The notes: generated by a model from the sequence alone, not told the origin. DNA of 48,034 nucleotides from an uncultured Prevotella sp. (GCA_900540885.1 UQHJ01000012.1:1-48034), one strand, 5' to 3'. Counted from the stretch's first letter, positions 16,272 through 25,201 are shown. Numbers and translations are program-made.

Positions 16272-18857
16272 ATGAAATTATCAGATTTACATACTGGGGA
16301 ACGTGGCGTAATTGTGAAAGTGGCTGGCCATGGCGGCTTTCGCAAGCGTATCGTTGAAATGGGGTTTGTAAAGGGGAAGACGGTAAAGGTAATACTTAAT
16401 GCTCCTTTGCACGACCCTATAGAATATGAGATAATGGGGTATAAGATATCCCTGCGTCGTGAGGAAGCCAAGCTCGTTGAGGTGATTAGCGAGAGTGAGG
16501 CAGAGAATGATGCCCGTTTGCATCCTGAAGAAAGTTTGAAGGGTATTGTTGCGGGTAAAGATGAAGACGAAGAACTCAAATTGCAATTGGAGGCTCGTAT
16601 GGAGCGCATGGCTGCAGATAAGCGTCGTGTGATTAATGTAGCCCTTGTGGGAAATCCAAATTGTGGAAAGACTTCGCTGTTTAATGTTGCCTCGGGTGGA
16701 CATGAACACGTGGGCAATTATAGTGGCGTGACGGTCGATGCGAAAGAGGGCTTTCTTGATATGAAGGTGAAAGTTCGACGAAACGACCAGGGCGAGGTCG
16801 AAATCTATCACCAGAAGTCGGGCGAAGGCTGTAGCGCGACGTGTACAAGTTGTACAATCGGAAGCGATTGCTTGAATAGTGCTGTCGAGGGGTATGAAGA
16901 TAGAGTGTATCATTTTCGTATCGTCGACCTCCCTGGCACTTATTCACTTTCGGCTTACTCTCCAGAAGAGTTGTACGTGCGCCGCCACTTGATAGACGAA
17001 ACGCCTGATATCGTTATCAACGTAATAGATAGTTCCAACTTGGAGCGTAACCTCTACCTTACAACTCAGTTGATTGATATGCATCAACGTATGGTGGTGG
17101 CATTGAATATGTATGACGATTTGCAACGTAATGGAGACCGATTGGATTATCATCAGTTAGGACATTTGTTAGGCGTACCAATGGTTCCAACGATTTCGCG
17201 TACGGGACAAGGCATTCGCGATTTGTTTGAAACGGTAATCGCTGTGTATGAAAACCAACACGACACTTCGCTTGAACGTCACATTCACGTTAATCATGGT
17301 AAGGAATTAGAACAGAGTATTGACAGACTGAAGTACATCTTTCAGAAAAATCAAGCTCTGCGCTCAAAGTATTCAACTCGTTATCTTGCTATTAAGTTTT
17401 TGGAGGGAGATACAGAGGCGCAGCGTTTGGTAGAGTCTTTGCCCCAACATGATGAACTCGTAGCTGCACGATATGAGGAGAATAATCGGTTGAAGGAGGT
17501 CTTACACGATACTCCCGATAATGCCATCACAGATGCAAAGTATGGCTTTATACAAGGAGCGCTTAAAGAAACGTACGAACCCCATGTGGCTCGACAGGGA
17601 CGCACCATGACGGAGAAAATAGATGCCTTTGTTACCAATCGCTATTGGGGCTTCCCATTGTTCTTTGTCGTACTTTTCTTAATCTTCTTCATCACCTTCC
17701 AAGTGGGTGCTTACCCTATGGATTGGATAGATTGGTTGGTTAGTCAACTTTCAGCCTTTGTGCAATATGTAATGCCTGACGGAATGTTGAAGGATATGAT
17801 CATTGACGGTGCTATAAGTGGCGTGGGTGCAGTGATAGTATTCTTGCCCAATATCATGATCCTCTACTTATTTATTTCATTATTAGAGGATTCAGGCTAT
17901 ATGGCTCGTGCAGCATTCATAATGGATAAGTTGATGCACCGCATGGGATTGCATGGTAAATCGTTTATTCCCATGGTGATGGGCTTTGGTTGTAATGTGC
18001 CTGCTATTATGGCAACACGAACAATCGAAAATCCCAAAAGTAGATTGATTACCATGTTAATTACACCGTTTATGTCGTGTTCTGCTCGAATACCTATTTA
18101 CGTAGTCTTGGTGAGTGCATTTTTCCCACAGAATGGTGCGGCGGTGATGTTAGGATTATATGCGTTAGGCATCTTAGCAGCTATACTTATGGCACGTGTG
18201 TTTAGTCGCTTCTTGATGAAAGGTGAGGATCTGCCTTTTGTTATGGAACTGCCTCCTTATCGCATGCCAACGGCTAAGTCGGTGCTTATGCATACTTGGG
18301 AAAAAGGTCGTCAGTATCTGCAAAAGATGGGAGGTATTATTCTTGTATTCTCATTGATTATATGGGCATTAAGTTATTTCCCTCATTCGAGTGTAGCAGA
18401 CGCAACGCAAACGAAACAAGCTGCAGTGGAGCAGAGTGCATCAGTTGATGAACCTGAAGATTCTTACTTACAGTCTTTGGGCCAATTTATAGCCCCCGTG
18501 ATGTCGCCCATGCATTTTGATTGGAAAATGAGTGTAGGCATCCTTTCGGGTATCGGTGCAAAAGAGCTTGTTGTTAGTACATTAGCTGTTATGTATGCCA
18601 ATGAGGACGTTGATACAGATAGTGCTGCAAGCGATACACACTTATCGCAGGCATTGCGATCGAATATGACTACTGCTTCAGCTTTGGCCTACTTAGTGTT
18701 TATCCTATTCTACTTTCCCTGTATAGCAACCATTACTGCTATTAAGAATGAAAGCGGGGGTTGGAAGTGGGCGCTCTTTACTGCAGGATATACTACACTA
18801 TTTGCCTATGTGGCTTCTTTGCTTACTTATTGGATAGCAGTAGCTTTTGGAGCTTAA
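16272..18857 (+). CDS. feoB: FeoA-FeoB fusion, ferrous iron transporter
   Basis: Inner-membrane Fe(II) uptake protein with a G-protein domain. The first ~75 residues are a FeoA-type SH3 domain (MKLSDLHTGERGVIVKVAGH, ending SLRREEAKLVEV) fused to FeoB. G1 is GNPNCGKTS at 127-135, G3 is DLPGTYSL, and the G4 position reads NMYD. A Cys-rich insert CSATCTSCTIGSDC (about 188-201) sits in the G domain. From about residue 455 there are multiple membrane segments with two Gate regions, including GFGCNVPAI with the conserved cysteine. At 861 aa it is the usual size for Bacteroidetes FeoAB. Single-gene unit with its own promoter, possible operator and terminator. Confidence 0.97.
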   Translation: MKLSDLHTGERGVIVKVAGHGGFRKRIVEMGFVKGKTVKVILNAPLHDPIEYEIMGYKISLRREEAKLVEVISESEAENDARLHPEESLKGIVAGKDEDEELKLQLEARMERMAADKRRVINVALVGNPNCGKTSLFNVASGGHEHVGNYSGVTVDAKEGFLDMKVKVRRNDQGEVEIYHQKSGEGCSATCTSCTIGSDCLNSAVEGYEDRVYHFRIVDLPGTYSLSAYSPEELYVRRHLIDETPDIVINVIDSSNLERNLYLTTQLIDMHQRMVVALNMYDDLQRNGDRLDYHQLGHLLGVPMVPTISRTGQGIRDLFETVIAVYENQHDTSLERHIHVNHGKELEQSIDRLKYIFQKNQALRSKYSTRYLAIKFLEGDTEAQRLVESLPQHDELVAARYEENNRLKEVLHDTPDNAITDAKYGFIQGALKETYEPHVARQGRTMTEKIDAFVTNRYWGFPLFFVVLFLIFFITFQVGAYPMDWIDWLVSQLSAFVQYVMPDGMLKDMIIDGAISGVGAVIVFLPNIMILYLFISLLEDSGYMARAAFIMDKLMHRMGLHGKSFIPMVMGFGCNVPAIMATRTIENPKSRLITMLITPFMSCSARIPIYVVLVSAFFPQNGAAVMLGLYALGILAAILMARVFSRFLMKGEDLPFVMELPPYRMPTAKSVLMHTWEKGRQYLQKMGGIILVFSLIIWALSYFPHSSVADATQTKQAAVEQSASVDEPEDSYLQSLGQFIAPVMSPMHFDWKMSVGILSGIGAKELVVSTLAVMYANEDVDTDSAASDTHLSQALRSNMTTASALAYLVFILFYFPCIATITAIKNESGGWKWALFTAGYTTLFAYVASLLTYWIAVAFGA

Positions 18858-18885
18858 AGTAAATAGTTAAGTAAAAGTTTTTGCA

Positions 18886-18929
18886 CGCTCAACAAATAAC
18901 GAAGCAAGTTATTTGTTGAGCGTTTTTTT
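18886..18929 (+). terminator. feoAB terminator
   Basis: Perfect 15-bp stem CGCTCAACAAATAAC (18886-18900) with 18908-18922, then seven T residues. The following 250 nt up to the pit promoter hold nothing I recognise. Confidence 0.92.
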
Positions 18930-19177
18930 AGAAGTAAGTTTTGGATGGGTATCAGAATGTCTGCGAAATAGGACGGAGAAAGAAATGTTGGCTCTGTAAC
19001 GAATAGTGTGGGTAAAATAAATCAATCGTGAGCGCTGGGAATAATCGCAATTCTTAAGGATTGCGTAGGCGCAATAAGTCGTTGTTTGTATTTGTTGTTA
19101 AGAACAAATCAACTTACACAAATCGCTATAGCGTCACAAAAACTTTATACGAATGTAACAGAAATTTAACAAAAGCC

Positions 19178-19209
19178 TTTGCAATTAACTTCGCATATAC
19201 TAATTTTGC
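19178..19209 (+). promoter_or_regulatory. pit promoter
   Basis: TTTG (19178-19181), 19-nt spacer, TAATTTTGC (19201-19209). The transcript would start near 19216, which supports the ATG at 19235. Confidence 0.85.
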
Positions 19210-19234
19210 AGCATAACATTTGAACCCACGTTAT

Positions 19235-21484
19235 ATGGATTTCTTTTATCTTGGAATACTAATATTCCTTTTTGTATTAGCCACGTTCGACTTGTCGGTC
19301 GGTGTGGCCAATGATGCAGTAAACTTTCTTAGCCCCGCTGTGGGAGCCAAGGCTGCAAAGTTTCGCACCATTCTTGTAGTAGCTGCAATCGGTATCTTTG
19401 TTGGTGCAAGTACATCAAGCGGTATGATGGATATAGCGCGCCATGGTGTGCTCAATCCGCATTATTATTCGTTAGACGATGTGATGTGCATCTTTTTAGG
19501 CGTAGCTGCTACCGATGTAATATTGCTTGACATCTTTAATACGTTAGGCATGCCCACGTCAACCACCGTATCAATGGTGTTTGGCTTGTTAGGTGGTAGT
19601 ACAGCACTCGCCTTTTCTAAAATATTAAGCCACGGCTTAACTTACGCTCAACTCATTAATACCGATAAGGCTTTGAGCGTTATAATCGGTATATTCCTTT
19701 CTGTCGCCATAGCTTTTGTGTTTGGTCTAATTGTAATGTGGATTGCACGTTTAATCTTTACATTTCAATACAAGAAGCACCTTCGTTATAGTATAGCTAT
19801 CTTTGGCGGTTTGAGTATCACTTCTATATTTTATTTCTTGTTGGTAAGTGGCTTGCGCACAAGCCCTCTGCTTACTTCCATAGGTTGGACGCCTGAGTGG
19901 ATTGACCAAAATCGCTTGAATATTTTGTTAGTTTGCTTTGGCTCGTTTACGGTGATAATGGAAGTGTTACATTTACTGAAAGTAAACATTTTCCGCATCG
20001 TCGTACTGTTTGGCACCTTTGCGTTGGCTATGGCCTTTGCAGGTAATGACTTGGTCAACTTTATAGGTACGCCTTTAGCTGGCCTTGAGTCATTCCTTGA
20101 TTATTCTGCAAATGGAGCTGGTCAAAATGCGAATGATTATATGATGACAGTGTTAGCAGGCGAAAGCCAATTGCCGTTCAAGCACTTGTTCCTTATAGCA
20201 GCAGGTGTAGTCATGACTGTGGCCATTTGTACTTCTAAGAAGGCACACAAGGTGGTTGAGACAACGGTCAACCTCTCGCGACAAGATGAGGGAGAAGAAG
20301 TATTCTCTTCATCGCGTTTAGCACGTCGCACCGTTCGTGCTGTGTTAAATACGACCAATGCCATGTCAAAGCACGTCCCCAAGTGTGTATCAAATTGGGT
20401 GAATACACGTTTTGACCAAGAGGGCGTTGTTATGGCCGAGGGCGCAGCTTTTGACCAAGTGCGTGCTTCTGTTAATTTGGTTATGGCTGGTTTCTTAATC
20501 GTAGTCGGCACGTCTTTACAACTTCCATTGTCTACCACCTATGTAGCCTTTATGGTAGCTATGGGTTCTTCGTTGGCAGACCGTGCATGGGGACGCGAGA
20601 CTGCAGTTTATCGTATAACGGGTGTTATAACCGTAATCGGTGGTTGGTTTATTACAGCTGGTGCAGCCTTTATTGTAAGTTTCCTCATTGCAACTATTAA
20701 TCATTGGGGCGGTTTCTTCGCCATGATATTGGTTATGTGTGTAGTTGCATTAGTAATAATCAACAACAACCGCAAGTTTAAGCAAAAGCGTGAACAGGAC
20801 AATGTTGATTTGCTTTTCCGTCAGTTGGTACGCAGTCATGATAAGGCCGAAACGTGGCAGTTGCTCTTAGAGCATGTACGTCGTACGCAAACGGATATGC
20901 TTACCTTTACGCGCACTACATTCCGCAACATTACGCAAGGGTTAATGCATGAGAACATTCGCGCACTCCGTACGGCGTCACATGATATCGAAAATGAGAA
21001 GAGTGTATGGAAGCGTTATCGTCGTAAGGAAATTCTTGGTATGCGTAAGATTGACTATCTCGTTGCAGTAGAGAAAAACACTTGGTTCCACTTGGGCTGT
21101 AATAACTCGACGCAAATTATATATGGCTTGAAGCGTATGCTCGAACCATGTGTGGAGCATGTTGACAACAACTTCAATCCTTTACCACAAGATTATGTGG
21201 ACGAGTTTATCCCCGTTTGCAATGACGTAGATAAGTTCTTAGAAAGTGAGCAACGTATGATTTCAACGGGCAACTTTGAGGGTTCTGACGAACTTCTAGT
21301 GCAAGGTAATGCCATTAAGAGTCGCATCTCGCAAATACGCCACGCACAACAAGATCGTATTCAGCGTGAAGACTCTAACATTAAGGTCGCTTTGCTCTAT
21401 CTTTCTACCTTACAAGAGACTCAAGAGTTAATGTCGGCAGCACGTCATATACTTCGTGCAAGCAAACGATTCCAAACTCAGTAA
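19235..21484 (+). CDS. pit: Inorganic phosphate transporter, PiT family
   Basis: Cation-coupled phosphate permease in the inner membrane. The frame is open from a TTG at 19220, but the ATG at 19235 (MDFFYLGILIFLFVLATFDL) is a better start given the promoter. PiT signatures occur twice as inverted halves: GVANDAVNFLSPAVGAKAA with MPTSTTVSMVFGLLGGS in the first half, FAGNDLVNFIGTPLAGLES and LPLSTTYVAFMVAMGSS in the second. A soluble helical C-terminal domain of about 230 aa (from KFKQKREQDNVDLLFRQLVR) resembles PhoU/DUF47-type partners fused to the transporter, a common arrangement in Bacteroidetes. Total 749 aa. Confidence 0.93.
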   Translation: MDFFYLGILIFLFVLATFDLSVGVANDAVNFLSPAVGAKAAKFRTILVVAAIGIFVGASTSSGMMDIARHGVLNPHYYSLDDVMCIFLGVAATDVILLDIFNTLGMPTSTTVSMVFGLLGGSTALAFSKILSHGLTYAQLINTDKALSVIIGIFLSVAIAFVFGLIVMWIARLIFTFQYKKHLRYSIAIFGGLSITSIFYFLLVSGLRTSPLLTSIGWTPEWIDQNRLNILLVCFGSFTVIMEVLHLLKVNIFRIVVLFGTFALAMAFAGNDLVNFIGTPLAGLESFLDYSANGAGQNANDYMMTVLAGESQLPFKHLFLIAAGVVMTVAICTSKKAHKVVETTVNLSRQDEGEEVFSSSRLARRTVRAVLNTTNAMSKHVPKCVSNWVNTRFDQEGVVMAEGAAFDQVRASVNLVMAGFLIVVGTSLQLPLSTTYVAFMVAMGSSLADRAWGRETAVYRITGVITVIGGWFITAGAAFIVSFLIATINHWGGFFAMILVMCVVALVIINNNRKFKQKREQDNVDLLFRQLVRSHDKAETWQLLLEHVRRTQTDMLTFTRTTFRNITQGLMHENIRALRTASHDIENEKSVWKRYRRKEILGMRKIDYLVAVEKNTWFHLGCNNSTQIIYGLKRMLEPCVEHVDNNFNPLPQDYVDEFIPVCNDVDKFLESEQRMISTGNFEGSDELLVQGNAIKSRISQIRHAQQDRIQREDSNIKVALLYLSTLQETQELMSAARHILRASKRFQTQ

Positions 21485-21960
21485 ACTGATTTTGTTGATA
21501 GTCTTTTTCTTTTGAGAGAAAAGAACTTGATGAAACGAGTAAGTAGTATCTGTATGATTTATGGGGCGTTCTAGGCTCCTGTTGTTCAGAATGCTCAGTG
21601 TGCCTCGTGCATCTTGCCCCCTGCCATTTTCAACGCGCGTGGTGTCAACATTTATCATTGTAACAAGCCGCTTACATGCTTCGTCTTTATTGACTAGTGG
21701 CATGTGTGCGGCTTTTGTGTTGTATGAGGCGCGTTGCCTTTTTTCTAGGACAAGGGAAGAAGCGTGATGGTAGTGTACTGCTGGTAGACGTTTTGCTCTG
21801 ATTGATAGTACACAAGATATTGATAGTACACAAGATGTTGATAATAGCAATAAGGATATTATCGGACACCAATAAAAGAATGAAGCCCTACATAGACATA
21901 GCCGATACGGCTGAGAAGTCAGCAATGCAAATGTTTAATAGGTAGCGAGTGTACATATAC
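21485..21960. other. Non-coding region after pit with terminator
   Basis: About 475 nt. It holds a terminator-like hairpin (AAGCCGC at 21665-21671 with GCGGCTT at 21708-21714, inner ACATGC/GCATGT, then TTTTG). A tandem near-repeat, GATAGTACACAAGAT then GATAGTACACAAGATGTTG, lies at about 21801-21840. A 165-codon minus-strand frame spans it but has poor protein character. Confidence 0.5.
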
Positions 21961-22004
21961 AAAAAAAGCGTTCCAAATTGCACGCAATTTGGAACGCATT
22001 TTTT
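21961..22004 (-). terminator. Terminator of the disrupted tRNA gene
   Basis: Perfect 13-bp stem GCGTTCCAAATTG (21968-21980) with 21985-21997, loop CACG, with seven T residues on either strand. On the minus strand it lies just downstream of the tRNA 3' end at 22031, as expected for that gene's terminator. Confidence 0.85.
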
Positions 22005-22030
22005 TGTATACTGCTGATAATCAGTACTCT

Positions 22031-22053
22031 TGGTGGACCAGGAGGGACTTGAA
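22031..22053 (-). other. Left attachment site: orphan tRNA 3' end
   Basis: Read on the minus strand, TTCAAGTCC followed by CTCCTGGTCCACCA is the T-loop, T-stem, acceptor strand, discriminator A and CCA of a tRNA. The rest of the tRNA is missing: right of 22053 the sequence turns AT-rich. This is the footprint of a tyrosine-integrase prophage inserted in a tRNA 3' end. The restored full tRNA should lie on the minus strand at the right end of the prophage, beyond this window. Isotype cannot be told. Confidence 0.75.
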
Positions 22054-22159
22054 TATTGAAATTAAATATATATTGAATTATATATATATAGTTGAAAATC
22101 AATAGTTTATGTGTTTATTGTTAATACATATATATCAATAAGATTAAATTAATTACAGT

Positions 22160-22198
22160 AAAAGTGTCACCACAAATTTGTATTGTGGTGACACTTTT
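22160..22198 (-). terminator. Terminator of the prophage minus-strand operon
   Basis: Perfect 16-bp stem AAAAGTGTCACCACAA (22160-22175) with 22183-22198, ending in TTTT on the minus strand. It abuts the stop codon of the last gene of the operon. Confidence 0.85.
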
Positions 22199-22545
22199 CA
22201 AAACGTCTGCATATACCTCCATATTTTATCTATCGGTGCATCTTCATCTTCAAAGAAAAAAGCATGTGCAGTTTCGATGATTAATTCGGGCGGTAAAACC
22301 TTGCAAAGGTCGGCATAAGCAACATTGCACGCTACATATATATCCCATTTCGTTACACCTTTCGGAAACGTTAATGCTTCTGTTGCTGCAATTACTTCTT
22401 CTAATGTCCAATGTGAACCATGATGTTCTTTTCCGCTCTTGTCTGTGTAATAGATACGCTTAACTGCATTTTCTGCGCTATCTTTATCAAAATGTTGTTC
22501 ATGACCTTTTGCGCACTCATGGCCTACTATCATATATATTCTCAT
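22198..22545 (-). CDS. Phage hypothetical protein (115 aa)
   Basis: Last gene of the minus-strand prophage operon. The product begins MRIYMIVGHECAKGHEQHFD and contains KRIYYTDKSGKEHHGSHWTL, an acidic C-terminus (FFFEDEDAPIDKIWRYM) and no membrane segment. A His/Cys-containing N-terminus could bind metal, but no family is recognised. It overlaps the upstream gene by 4 nt, so the two are translationally coupled. Confidence 0.75.
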   Translation of the reverse strand: MRIYMIVGHECAKGHEQHFDKDSAENAVKRIYYTDKSGKEHHGSHWTLEEVIAATEALTFPKGVTKWDIYVACNVAYADLCKVLPPELIIETAHAFFFEDEDAPIDKIWRYMQTF

Positions 22546-23024
22546 TTTCTAAATTCGTTTATAAAATCTTTGACAATATTACCAAGACTTCTCACTTCAC
22601 TCTCTATACTTTCAATACGTTTGTCTTGCGCCCGTTTTTCGGCAAAAGCAGGATTAAGATCCTCTAACAACTGGTTACAATTTGTCACCGTTTGCTTGTG
22701 TATCTCAACCTGTGACAGTGCCTCCTCGCTTGCAGCTTTAAGTGCTTCCACCTCTCTTAGTATTCCGTCCTTGTCAGTTGACAACACAAGATGCCCAGCA
22801 TACGTTATTGATGCAGTTTCGGGAATTGTGTATGTCTTGGTTGCACCATCTGCCTCAATGGTTATATCCACAACAAGACCAGTAGGCTGCGCACCGAAAG
22901 CCTTGGCTTGGTTATTGTCGTAACGCGGAACTGCAACACTCACGGCTTTGCCTTGATAGTACCTTGTTTTCTCCTTGTCAAGGAAGTAAATCGGGTAGCC
23001 AGTCTTTATGTCTTTGAATAGCAT
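22542..23024 (-). CDS. Phage hypothetical protein with C-terminal coiled coil (160 aa)
   Basis: N-terminal half (MLFKDIKTGYPIYFLDKEKT, then PTGLVVDITIEADGATKTYT) is beta-rich. The second half (REVEALKAASEEALSQVEIH, then RIESIESEVRSLGNIVKDFI) is a coiled coil. This shape is common in virion-associated or assembly proteins, but no family is assigned. It overlaps the downstream gene by 4 nt and lies after the 278-aa Cys-rich protein in the same direction. Confidence 0.75.
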   Translation of the reverse strand: MLFKDIKTGYPIYFLDKEKTRYYQGKAVSVAVPRYDNNQAKAFGAQPTGLVVDITIEADGATKTYTIPETASITYAGHLVLSTDKDGILREVEALKAASEEALSQVEIHKQTVTNCNQLLEDLNPAFAEKRAQDKRIESIESEVRSLGNIVKDFINEFRK

Positions 23025-23042
23025 GATTTTAACTTATTAGTA

Positions 23043-23117
23043 GCACGTGGGGCAATCACCTCCCCACGTGCTTGTTATTACTTCTATTTCGACCTTTTTC
23101 GCGACCTCGCGAAAAAG
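23043..23117. terminator. Two hairpins between prophage genes
   Basis: GCACGTGGGG/CCCCACGTGC (23043-23052 with 23062-23071) and CTTTTTCGCG/CGCGAAAAAG (23094-23103 with 23108-23117), both 10-bp perfect stems. Placed downstream of the 23192-24028 gene on its strand. Neither has a long T run on the minus strand, so they may attenuate or stabilise rather than stop transcription. Confidence 0.5.
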
Positions 23118-23191
23118 CTATTGTTGTCAACCTTTTCGTTGGCGTCAATAGAATGGTTATCAGTGGTTATTTCCTTTTTGGAAACACCTCC

Positions 23192-24028
23192 TCATGTCGT
23201 TGCAGTCGTAGTCTTGCCCAAAGCAGCAATCAGTGCGGCAGTTTGGTTCTGCTGAGATAATTCAAGGCGAGCATCTTGATACTTGCGGTCAATATCGGCA
23301 TACCAATGGTTGTTAAGGGCGTCAATTATGCGCTGAGTGTTGTCCTGTCCAGCACGAATAACATCGCACTTGTCTTGCGACATTTGGTAGCCAACCGAAC
23401 TAAATCCGCGCTCCACCGATGAGTTTACAAAATTAAGGCTCTGCTGCAAGGAGTTGGTCTGTCCTTGTATTGCGAGCTGGTTCTCGTAGCCCATCTTGGT
23501 GATGCCATTCTGTGTATTGCAGCAACAATTCTGAATTGCTTGAATAACGGCTGCATTGCCCTTGTCGGCTGCGTTAATAACGCGCTCTGCTGAGAAGCCT
23601 ACTTGCCCTGCTACTTGGTCAATTGCAGAACGTACCGCGCACACTCCTTGCTGCAACTGGTTAAAGTCGCAATTAAGGTTTGCCCCCAGTGTTGTAAGAG
23701 CATCGTTATTACCCTTGATTGCTTGCATCAACAAGTCTGAATTGTGATTGTCGGCCATTTGCGAGCGCAAAGATTGGATTTGGCCCTGTATCTCTGCATC
23801 TTGCAGACCATTGCGGTTATTGCCGAACCCGAAGCCATTGCCACCGAACATAGCAAGGAAGATAAGGTACAAGAATGGATTGTTAAGCCATTGGTTCGCG
23901 CCACCCAATCCACCATTCATCATAGCTGCCATTGCAAGTGGGTCATTGTTTTTGTTCGCCATTGCTGCATAGGTAAGGGCATCGTTGTTCCCTCTGTCGC
24001 AACAGATTACTTTTTCTACTCCGTCCAT
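23192..24028 (-). CDS. Phage protein, Gly/Asn-rich with Cys cluster (278 aa)
   Basis: No confident family. The N-terminus is Asn/Gly-rich, followed by one hydrophobic segment (NNPFLYLIFLAMFGGNGFGF, about residues 49-68). A long glutamine-rich helical region follows with a Cys cluster NCCCNTQNG and repeated short helices (QGQTNSLQQSLNFVNSSVER). Proteins of this composition recur in gut prophages near lysis and tail genes, and I take it as a virion or cell-envelope-associated protein. The C-terminus is Gln/Ala/Thr-rich. Upstream on its strand is a gap with a candidate antisense-strand small RNA. Confidence 0.75.
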   Translation of the reverse strand: MDGVEKVICCDRGNNDALTYAAMANKNNDPLAMAAMMNGGLGGANQWLNNPFLYLIFLAMFGGNGFGFGNNRNGLQDAEIQGQIQSLRSQMADNHNSDLLMQAIKGNNDALTTLGANLNCDFNQLQQGVCAVRSAIDQVAGQVGFSAERVINAADKGNAAVIQAIQNCCCNTQNGITKMGYENQLAIQGQTNSLQQSLNFVNSSVERGFSSVGYQMSQDKCDVIRAGQDNTQRIIDALNNHWYADIDRKYQDARLELSQQNQTAALIAALGKTTTATT

Positions 24029-24210
24029 AGTAAAATTTGTTTTAAGTTTACGTGCAAGGATTTTCCTTACATCTGTTGCAAATGTATGGATATGTAGATT
24101 GTAAGTCTTTTGTTGTTTGTGTTAGTTGCTTGTTTTTTGCTTGAAAATCGCTCGGAAATTTCTGTGCAATCTATTTGCACAGAAAATATGTAATAGTGGT
24201 TATTCCCATT

Positions 24211-24240
24211 TTGCAAATAGTCATATAATTCGTATATTTG
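24211..24240 (+). promoter_or_regulatory. Promoter for a candidate plus-strand small RNA
   Basis: TTG (24211-24213), 19-nt spacer, TATATTTG (24233-24240), on the plus strand inside a block of minus-strand genes. Confidence 0.6.
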
Positions 24241-24245
24241 TATCG

Positions 24246-24318
24246 GGATTAATAATAAATATTGACAAACCTTATGAACGAAACCGCGCCTTTTGTCATT
24301 TTTTTGGTGCGGTTTTTT
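24246..24318 (+). ncRNA. Candidate prophage small RNA (about 70 nt)
   Basis: A full consensus promoter is followed about 40 nt later by the hairpin AACCGCGCC ... GGTGCGGTT and a run of T residues (24282-24318), orientated to end plus-strand transcripts. No plus-strand gene lies near. The unit sits in the gap between two minus-strand genes, so a short stand-alone RNA is the simplest reading. A tiny ORF starting at 24273 runs through the hairpin but looks accidental. Confidence 0.5.
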
Positions 24319-24324
24319 TATTCC

Positions 24325-24615
24325 TTACTCTTTTCTCATTCTTTTCCTTACTTCTTCGTGCATAATCCTCGCGCTTAATCCTTTCAGTCTATATTTCGCG
24401 CTATTCTTCAACGAGTTAACACGTTGTTGACTCATACCGCTAACTAACGATATATCACTCTCAGTAAAGCCCATATCAATCAACGTGTCAATTAACACTA
24501 CACGCGCTATAACGCATCTTTCTGTTCGCGATGTGGCAAGCTGCTCAAATGTTAATTCGCTCACTACTAAGGTGGATTCAACCACTCTGTTATATATTTC
24601 TTCAAGTTGTTTCAT
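24325..24615 (-). CDS. DnaA domain IV-like HTH protein (96 aa)
   Basis: Small basic protein whose centre, RTERCVIARVVLIDTLIDMG followed by FTESDISLVSGMSQQRVNSL, resembles the helix-turn-helix of the DnaA C-terminal (DnaA-box binding) domain. Such stand-alone domains occur in phages as DNA-binding regulators. The C-terminus is strongly basic (HEEVRKRMRKE). It is the first gene after the lysis genes in transcription order. The role is inferred from fold resemblance only. Confidence 0.65.
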   Translation of the reverse strand: MKQLEEIYNRVVESTLVVSELTFEQLATSRTERCVIARVVLIDTLIDMGFTESDISLVSGMSQQRVNSLKNSAKYRLKGLSARIMHEEVRKRMRKE

Positions 24616-24640
24616 TCTTTCTGATTTTATTGGTTAAAAG

Positions 24641-24683
24641 ACAAAGGCAAGCAGAGGACACCGCGCGCGGCTCCTCGCTTGCC
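24641..24683 (-). terminator. Terminator after the spanin gene
   Basis: GGCAAGC ... GCTTGCC stem with extra GGAGCC/GGTGTCC pairing around GCGCGC (about 24648-24683). On the minus strand it is followed by TTTGTCTTTT, downstream of the 24701-25201 gene. Confidence 0.7.
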
Positions 24684-24700
24684 AACTCAACACAATAAAA

Positions 24701-25201
24701 TCACTTACGTTTTTTGTATATAAAGTAGTAGATTGTTGCAACAATCGCAACTAACAAAATAGTGTAAAAAGCAAACTTTTGTGCTTCATGCAATGCAGTT
24801 GTTTCAGCGACTTTCTTTTGTTCTGTACTTATCGTTGTTTGCTTTTCTTTGCTATTGCGTACACGCTGAACATTGTTCGCATGGCTATTCGTTCTCAGCG
24901 CATCTTTATTGTGATACACGCTTTTATCACGATACACTTGCTTTTCTTTCACGTTGCCAGCACTATCTACAACAATATAGGTCGTTAGACGCTCAATAAC
25001 GCTATCTGTGCGCACAACTTCTAACACCTTACTAATTGTATCATTGATAACTATTGTGTCACTCTGATGCACGATTAGCGTGTCGTATTTAGTTATTTGG
25101 TGATAGGTCTTACGCGAGCATGATGTATCCATGCATGCGAACACCGCGCACACGACAACAAATAACAAATAGCGCAACTTCTTAATAAGTGAGTTTTCCA
25201 T
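24701..25201 (-). CDS. Candidate unimolecular spanin (u-spanin, 166 aa)
   Basis: The protein starts with a hydrophobic signal (about residues 9-22) that runs into cysteines C23 and C28, either of which could be the lipidated residue of a lipoprotein signal. It ends with a single transmembrane helix (about 142-160) and a basic tail KKRK. An outer-membrane lipid anchor plus an inner-membrane C-terminal helix is the defining topology of u-spanins, which fuse the two membranes at the end of lysis. The middle is a hydrophilic beta- and coil-forming linker. It overlaps the endolysin gene by 20 nt and follows the holin, completing a lysis cassette. Confidence 0.7.
   Translation of the reverse strand: MENSLIKKLRYLLFVVVCAVFACMDTSCSRKTYHQITKYDTLIVHQSDTIVINDTISKVLEVVRTDSVIERLTTYIVVDSAGNVKEKQVYRDKSVYHNKDALRTNSHANNVQRVRNSKEKQTTISTEQKKVAETTALHEAQKFAFYTILLVAIVATIYYFIYKKRK

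Noticed and set aside
21428..21925. 165-codon minus-strand ORF after pit
   Set aside because: It overlaps the end of pit, crosses a terminator hairpin and has the low-complexity Ser/Cys/Arg composition of a chance frame.
23043..23071. A further solitary CRISPR repeat in the GCACGTGGGG hairpin
   Set aside because: The hairpin lacks the conserved repeat ends (ATTGAAAC or GTAGAT) and is better seen as an operon hairpin.
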